Both the position numbers and the translations under genes were made by a program. A model generated the notes under the pieces. The model had not been told where the DNA came from. It ran no database searches and was given only the letters and a program-made list of their open reading frames with translations. Positions 18,394 to 22,396 of a DNA stretch of 22,396 nt are shown here, one piece after another. The DNA comes from Nitrosomonas sp. (GTDB taxonomy: Bacteria; Pseudomonadota; Gammaproteobacteria; Burkholderiales; Nitrosomonadaceae): positions 1-22,396 of the forward strand of contig JADKHF010000050.1 of assembly GCA_016721865.1 (NCBI GenBank), given 5' to 3'. The first letter of the stretch is position 1; the number at the start of each line of letters is the position of its first letter.

Positions 18394-18846
18394 CTTTTGA
18401 GTAGGGTTAGAGCCGTTAAATTGTGTCTCACAGTAAAATTTCAGCGGATTTTCCCGTGCTTTACCCATATATTTTTACACTCAGGTTGTGTCGCTGATGG
18501 GAATCACTGACTTCAACCAGTTACTCTTTAAACAAAACAACTTGAGTGGATTCATGCTAGTCCTCAGATTAATTCAGTACCATAGTCAATCAATCCTAAT
18601 TAATCAGTACATTTGTCCTAGATTAGTACTAAAAATCATCCCACAAAAGTAGCAACCTGAAATAAAATGCTAATCCTTCCGTGCTGACATGTAAATAAGC
18701 ATTATGCTTATTTTTTTTCTCTGGTAATTGTGACAAATTTGTGCCATTCCATAACAGACGTAAATTTTAGGATTCGACACTGATCTTTGCTTAGGCAAGC
18801 AATGTAAATTATTGTTTTGCAAGTGCCACAAAATTAATGGTTGTGT
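18394..18846. other. AT-rich intergenic region, no gene seen
   Basis: This 450-bp stretch is strongly AT-rich (runs such as ATTATGCTTATTTTTTTTCT near 18700) with stops in all frames. It should contain the PEP-CTERM promoter. I see no repeat, RNA gene or coding frame in it. Confidence 0.4.
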
Positions 18847-18891
18847 CTCATAATCCCTTGGTCGCTGGTTGGAGTCCAGCCAGATCCATCA
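18847..18891 (+). tRNA. 3' half of a tRNA-Ile(CAU)-like gene, partial
   Basis: The stretch begins with the anticodon loop CTCATAA (anticodon CAT), continues TCCCTTGGTC, and has a perfect T stem GCTGG/CCAGC (18864-18868, 18876-18880) around a seven-base loop TTGGAGT. It ends with the seven-base acceptor arm CAGATCC, an A and TCA in place of CCA. It closely follows the 3' half of tRNA-Ile2 (CAU, lysidine-modified) as I recall it from E. coli. No 5' half lies upstream. The T loop has G for the invariant C. Such 3' fragments are what tyrosine recombinases leave as attachment-site duplicates; this one should not be functional. Confidence 0.65.
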
Positions 18892-19102
18892 ATTAATGAA
18901 GCACTTGAGACCAGGAATCCTGAGCGCTTTTTCTTATCTGAAGAATATCACCAGTATGTCACCGCGTTTTATCAATAACACTCAATAACACTGGTCACAT
19001 TGCAAAACAACAACCCGCCTAAGCGAATTTGTTTGAAATGATTATTTAGTTATAGAGTCGGTTACTAAATAGATTTAACTTTTGATGCTTTTTCATAAAT
19101 AG

Positions 19103-19584
19103 ATGAAAAAGACAGATGCAGGAACCCTAAAAAATAAAGTACTGCATGAACGTCGGCGACAACTGATCCGTCTTCACAAGCGCGGCGGCAAACCTGGGCA
19201 AATAGGGCAAGTAACAGAGCTGAACGACACGGCCGTGAAGAAAATTATGCGACTATGTGAAACAGGTGGTGCGGCTAAACTAAAACCTGGCAGTCGTGGA
19301 GACGACGCGCGGGACAAAAGTACTGCTTAAACGAAGATCAGGAGTTGAGATTGCAACGGCTCATTTGCGATATACATCCTGAACAACTCAGGATGAATCT
19401 TGCGTTGTGGAATCGTGGCGTGATAAGTCAGTTAATCGAGCAGGAATGTGGCATATCCATGCCGATGCGCATGGACGCGGCTTTGCGCCCAAGGGAAATA
19501 CGCCGGTAGCCTATGCGCCTGGTACACGGAAACGACTGCCAATGATTGCCAATGTGACAGACAAAGGTTATACATGCTGGCTGA
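19103..19584 (+). pseudogene. IS630-family transposase, N-terminal part with internal deletion
   Basis: Starts MKKTDAGTLKNKVLHERRRQ with the helix-turn-helix region of the family (LIRLHKRGGKPGQI, LNDTAVKKIM, LKPGSRG), then IQRLICDIHPEQLRMNLALW and EQECGISMP. At about 19462 the sequence jumps to HGRGFAPKGNTPVAYAPGT, skipping roughly 70 residues. The missing block normally includes the first catalytic Asp (GDET-like), so the element lost its own transposition ability independently of indels. It continues LPMIANVTDKGYTCWL and stops at the junction with the nested element. A frame break also occurs near 19320. Confidence 0.8.
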
Positions 19585-19591
19585 CGAGTAA

Positions 19592-19630
19592 GGTTAGATT
19601 GTGATCGCGAAGCGAGCCACAATCTGAACC
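19592..19630. repeat. Subterminal hairpin at one end of the IS91-like element
   Basis: GGTTAGATTGTG pairs with CACAATCT-G-AACC (12 bp, one bulge), with an inner TCGC/GCGA stem around GAA. It lies 7 bp inside the left edge, downstream of the transposase. It probably corresponds to the terminus where strand transfer ends (ter-like). Confidence 0.65.
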
Positions 19631-19774
19631 GTTTGTTGGACAAGCCCGGTGGGGCTGCCATGATCCTGCTTGTTATGGAAATATCTCTCTGATCGGTGCG
19701 GTGGCATCGGGTCCTATGCACGTCATACCCCAAATCCCACCGCTAAAAGTTGCCATTGCAGCAACTTATTCTGC

Positions 19775-20949
19775 TCAACCTGCCATTCTTGATGCGTTTT
19801 CACCTGATTTCACCCTTTTGCAGGGCGAGGTGCCCGTGCCTGCCGGAGTCCGGCAGGTTGACGGTGTGTGTTGCGTTACGGCCATCTCCCTGTTTGACGC
19901 AAGAGTCCGTAATCGGTGGGTGAATATTTTGATACGGGTACGGACAATCTTCATCACCCCGCCACAACATTTGCATCGTATCACCGGGCGTGGTTGCGGT
20001 GGGGGAGCACGACACGTTTGATCAGTTGCACCAGTGGGATCAGTTTGCTGTTGGGATGCAGAAAGCCGAAGTTGCGGGCGCGGCGATAACCTTTGGGCAA
20101 AATGTGTTGCAGGATCAGGCGCAGGAATGCCGCCGCTGAGAGTGCGGGTTTCCATCTTGCGGGTTTCGCTGTTCTGGTAGCGGAACGTGACGTTGCCATC
20201 GCGGTTTGCAACGATGTTCTTCTCGGGCAATACCCGCGATACAAATACCGGTCCCAGATACACCAATGCCTTCTGCCCCGAACCCACCGCTTTGCAATCC
20301 ACCACCCATTTTTCTGGATATTGCCTGGGCAGTTTTAATCCCGCCTGTTTGATGCCCGCCAGCATTTTGGCCCGGAACACACTCGCCAGCGCTTTGTGGT
20401 CAAACAGATAACCTCCGTCTTTAGTGCGCCACAGACGCCGTTTTGTTGTCGAACGCGGCGGATGGCATCACCAAGTGTACATGCGGGTGATAATCCAGCC
20501 GGCGGTTGTGGGTGCAGCACCGTTACAGCACCCGTGGTGCCGCGCAGTTTTCTGTCATTCCGGCTGAAGGTGCTGACGGTCTCCCCACGCACTGCGGGTG
20601 GTCAAGTCATACATCACGCGCTGATGCTGCCAGCAAGCTTACGGAACTGGGCGGGCAAGGTGAACGTCACCATGAAGTAATTGCCGGGAATCAGCTTTTG
20701 CAACTGCTGGTCTATCCAGCGTTGCGACTCGTGCGCCTGGCAGTGCGGGCAATGGCGATGTCCACAGGAGTGCGGCAGATAGCTTTGTTCCTGACAGTCA
20801 TCACAGGCAAGTTGTATCTTGTGGCTCATGCTGCTGCGACAAATTCGAAAGGCACTCAACGCCGCCAATTGGCTGGGTAAAAGCTGATGGCCATGTTGCG
20901 CGATAAAGCCGGCTGCATAGTTGTCAACAATGTGTGCCAGCCGGATCAT
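19775..20949 (-). pseudogene. IS91-family HUH transposase, frameshifted
   Basis: A Y2-type transposase of about 390 residues. The N-terminal zinc-binding domain has Cys/His pairs (LACDDCQEQSYLPHSCGHRH, then CPHCQAHESQRW). YFMVTFTLPAQFR follows. The HUH motif HPHVHLV sits at about 20467-20487 in a shifted frame. The paired catalytic tyrosines are YLGRY (YxxxY, about 20245-20262) once an extra C and a missing G are corrected. Later come FRYQNSETRKMETRTLS, LPKGYRRARNFGFLHPNSK and CKCCGGVMKIVRTRI. It starts at 20949 with GGGGA nearby, 30 bp after the recombinase stop. About six indels break it; most are homopolymer changes. Confidence 0.82.
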
Positions 20950-20982
20950 TGGACGTTCCCCAGCCGATTGATATCTGACCTA

Positions 20983-21859
20983 TCAGCGCATTGATGCGGT
21001 CTGCGGCATTATCTTTGGTATGGTCGGTGAGTGGGTGTAACGGATGGTGGTGAGGATGGATTGATGCCCGAGGATTCTTTGCACTTCCAGCAGGTCGACG
21101 CCTGCTTCGATCAGGTGGGTGGCATAGGAATGGCGCAAACTGTGTGGCGTAATTCTTTTTAAACCGCAATCGCGGGTGACCTGGCGCAAAAGGTCTGGAT
21201 GCCACCACGATCCAGCGGGGTGGTGGCCAGGTGGGCTTTGAGTCCGCACTTACGGTTAGGAAGAGCAATGCGGGGTTGCGGTGGGTCTGCCAGAAACGGC
21301 GCAATATCTGCAAGGTGTTCTCCGGCAACGGGACAAAGCGGTCTCGATTGCCTTTGGCGTTTCGCACTTGCACCCGCATCCGGTCCGCATCAATATCCCC
21401 GATTTGCAAACGCAAGCCTTCACCCAGCCGTAAACCCAGGCTGTACAGGGTAAAGAAAAACACGCGATAACTAAGCGCCCACGTGGTCATGAATATCTGT
21501 TGGGCCTGTGGCACGGTAATAATATCCGGCAGTGTGTGTGACTTGGGCGGTTTGACCAGATCCGCGCCCGGCCAGGGTTTATTCAATACTTGGGCGTAAT
21601 AAAACTTCAGCCCGTACAGGTCATGTTTGAGCGAACTCCAGGAGAGTGAATCGACGATATGGACGAAATAATCGGTTAACTGAAGCCGGGTCAAATCATC
21701 AATCCGATAATCAAAATATTCCCCGGCTCGACGTACGCCGTGTGAATACAGTGCGATGGTTTTTGGCTGCATCCGTGCAACTTCAACCGATTGAGCAGAC
21801 ATTGATAATTGCACGCAAATTGCGCTGGAAATTCTGATGTCATTACGATTCATCCTCAT
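20983..21859 (-). pseudogene. Tyrosine recombinase/integrase, frameshifted
   Basis: A XerC/D-type recombinase of about 290 residues. The N-terminal SAM-like DNA-binding domain covers about residues 25-110 (IALYSHGVRRAGEYFDYRI, LKFYYAQVLNKPWP). The catalytic domain shows Arg I in LYSLGLRLGEGLRL, His-x-x-Arg in TPHSLRHSYATHL, the GHQS His and the nucleophile Tyr in TTIRYTHSP. The order R-HxxR-H-Y is complete. Two breaks near 21195-21215 (in a CCACCACCCC-type run and a TTTT run on the coding strand) separate the halves. The start is uncertain; 21859 or the ATG at 21853 avoids the terminal hairpin. It is close upstream of the HUH transposase, so probably co-transcribed. Confidence 0.82.
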
Positions 21860-21921
21860 GGTAAAGTACAAAAAATCCCTTTCGGGGTGAGGATGAATTA
21901 TGTTATTAAAACTGGTTGCTG

Positions 21922-21960
21922 AGGGGTGTTTCTCCGCGATAGCGGCTTCGTTCAACCCCT
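21922..21960. repeat. Subterminal hairpin at the other end of the IS91-like element
   Basis: AGGGGT (21922-21927) pairs with ACCCCT (21955-21960), and an inner CCGC/GCGG stem closes a GATA loop (21934-21945). It lies upstream of the recombinase start and overlaps the junction CTGA by two bases. It is the likely origin-side terminus. Confidence 0.5.
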
Positions 21961-22315
21961 GATTATCGATGGAAATTTTAATTCAGATCGACTCATTGAG
22001 TTTTTCGGACTTCTGCTCAAGGATACAGAGAAAAAAGTGTTCCTGATCCTGGATAATTTGAGAGTGCATCACAGCAAACCAGTGAAGGCCTAGCTGGAAG
22101 AAAAATAAGGGAAAGCTCGAATTTTTTTAATTACCCGGCTACAATTCAGAAGAGTTGTTAAATTCAGATTTGAAACAGGCTGGCGGTTCTAAAGTGCCGG
22201 GCGTACCAAGGAAAAATTTCGTAGCGCTGCCAACGATCACATGACGATGCTGAAGAGAAATCCAGAGCGTTTCGCTTCTTACTTCCAAGACCCGCTTGCA
22301 AAATATATTGCTTGA
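21959..22315 (+). pseudogene. IS630-family transposase, C-terminal part
   Basis: Continues the interrupted transposase: IIDGNFNSDRLIEFFGLLL, KKVFLILDNLRVHHSKPVKA (second catalytic Asp in LDNLRVHHS), then a TAG where TGG (Trp) is expected (22093-22095). The next 100 bp, which should carry the NPDEQLN-type third acidic block, are scrambled by indels and a probable deletion. The end is clear: RTKEKFRSAANDHMTMLKRN, PERFASYFQDPLAKYIA and TGA. The in-frame stop and missing block point to real decay in addition to any sequencing error. Confidence 0.8.
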
Positions 22316-22396
22316 AACTATTTAATAGCCGAATCAACAGGACTGAAATTTGTTTAGAATCAATACAGAAAAAAAAGCTGGCATTAAATTCCGTTG

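Larger units (their letters stand above)
19585..21958 (-). mobile_element. IS91-like HUH transposon carrying a tyrosine recombinase
   Basis: About 2.37 kb inserted in the IS630 transposase. CTGA occurs at both junctions (19581-19584 and 21959-21962), so the exact edges have 4 bp of ambiguity. Two minus-strand genes are carried, a tyrosine recombinase then an HUH transposase, about 30 bp apart. Both ends hold hairpins, as expected for single-strand, rolling-circle type transposition. Removing the block restores GYTCWL-IIDGNFNSD of the host transposase, which defines the limits well. Classic IS91 elements make no target duplication, so CTGA may be microhomology. Confidence 0.78.
19055..22335 (+). 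mobile_element. IS630-family element split by a nested transposon
   Basis: Inverted repeats bound it: GAGTCGGTTACTAAATAG at 19055-19072 and CTATTTAATAGCCGAATC at 22318-22335 (15 of 18 positions pair). The two transposase halves (19103-19584 and 21959-22315) join cleanly in sense across the inserted 2.4-kb block. TATA precedes the left end, but I do not see the expected TA after the right end, so the duplication is unproved. Confidence 0.75.

Noticed and set aside
18421..18850. TTGTGTCTCA repeated at 18421 and 18841 as possible att cores
   Set aside because: A 10-base repeat is expected by chance in a window this size, and the first copy has no tRNA similarity around it.
18882..18978. Short plus-strand open stretch reading NEALETRNPERFFLSEEYHQ and ending at TAA
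   Set aside because: It runs out of the tRNA fragment without a start or ribosome binding site. It could be the tail of a lost gene, but I cannot support a call.
18972..18991. Two exact tandem copies of TCAATAACAC
   Set aside because: Only two 10-bp units in AT-rich DNA; no array, no spacer pattern and no link to a gene.
1..22396. CRISPR array, rRNA operon or toxin-antitoxin pair
   Set aside because: No regularly spaced repeats, no rRNA signature and no convincing two-gene toxin/antitoxin module was seen; the entericidin-like gene stands alone.

Overview
The window looks like a beta-proteobacterial chromosome segment, most likely from a Nitrosomonas-type ammonia oxidiser. I infer this from the ribF-ileS-lspA order, the PEP-CTERM protein, the protein-level resemblance and the high IS load; no database was searched. 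Coding capacity is damaged. Nearly every gene outside ribF, lspA and a small entericidin gene needs one or more indels to read through. Many of these sit in homopolymers, and ileS, an essential gene, carries four. A large share of the 'pseudogenes' may therefore be sequence or assembly errors. A few in-frame stops and internal deletions look like real decay.

Layout. 1-2676 (+): remains of a flagellar regulatory block, namely a FleS/FlrB-like sensor kinase, a FleR/FlrC-like sigma-54 activator and fliE. 2718-4573 (-): a broken YheS-type ABC-F ATPase. 4758-5045 (-): a SemiSWEET-like small transporter. 5483-8124 (+): the most interesting locus, a two-gene operon for a family 2A (SrpI-like) encapsulin shell and its SufS-like cysteine desulfurase cargo. 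It has a 16-bp palindrome and a strong ribosome binding site upstream, overlapping genes and a terminator hairpin downstream. 8286-12562: a mobile-element graveyard with an IS5-family element (clean ends and CTAG duplication), an IS630-family transposase, an entericidin-like lipoprotein gene beside a MITE-like repeat, an IS3-family element and an ISAs1-family remnant.

12678-16980 (+) is the conserved core: ribF (riboflavin kinase/FAD synthetase), ileS (isoleucyl-tRNA synthetase) and lspA (signal peptidase II). LspA would process lipoproteins such as the entericidin-like peptide. After a bidirectional terminator comes a convergent PEP-CTERM exported protein (17314-18343, -). From 18847 the window looks like an island edge. 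It holds the 3' half of a tRNA-Ile(CAU) gene, then an IS630-family element (19055-22335) split by a nested IS91-like HUH transposon that also encodes a tyrosine recombinase and ends in hairpins.

The shell protein would form a cytosolic compartment around the desulfurase, which takes sulfur from cysteine. In characterised relatives this pair is linked to sulfur storage. Whether the operon is alive here depends on whether its frameshifts are real.
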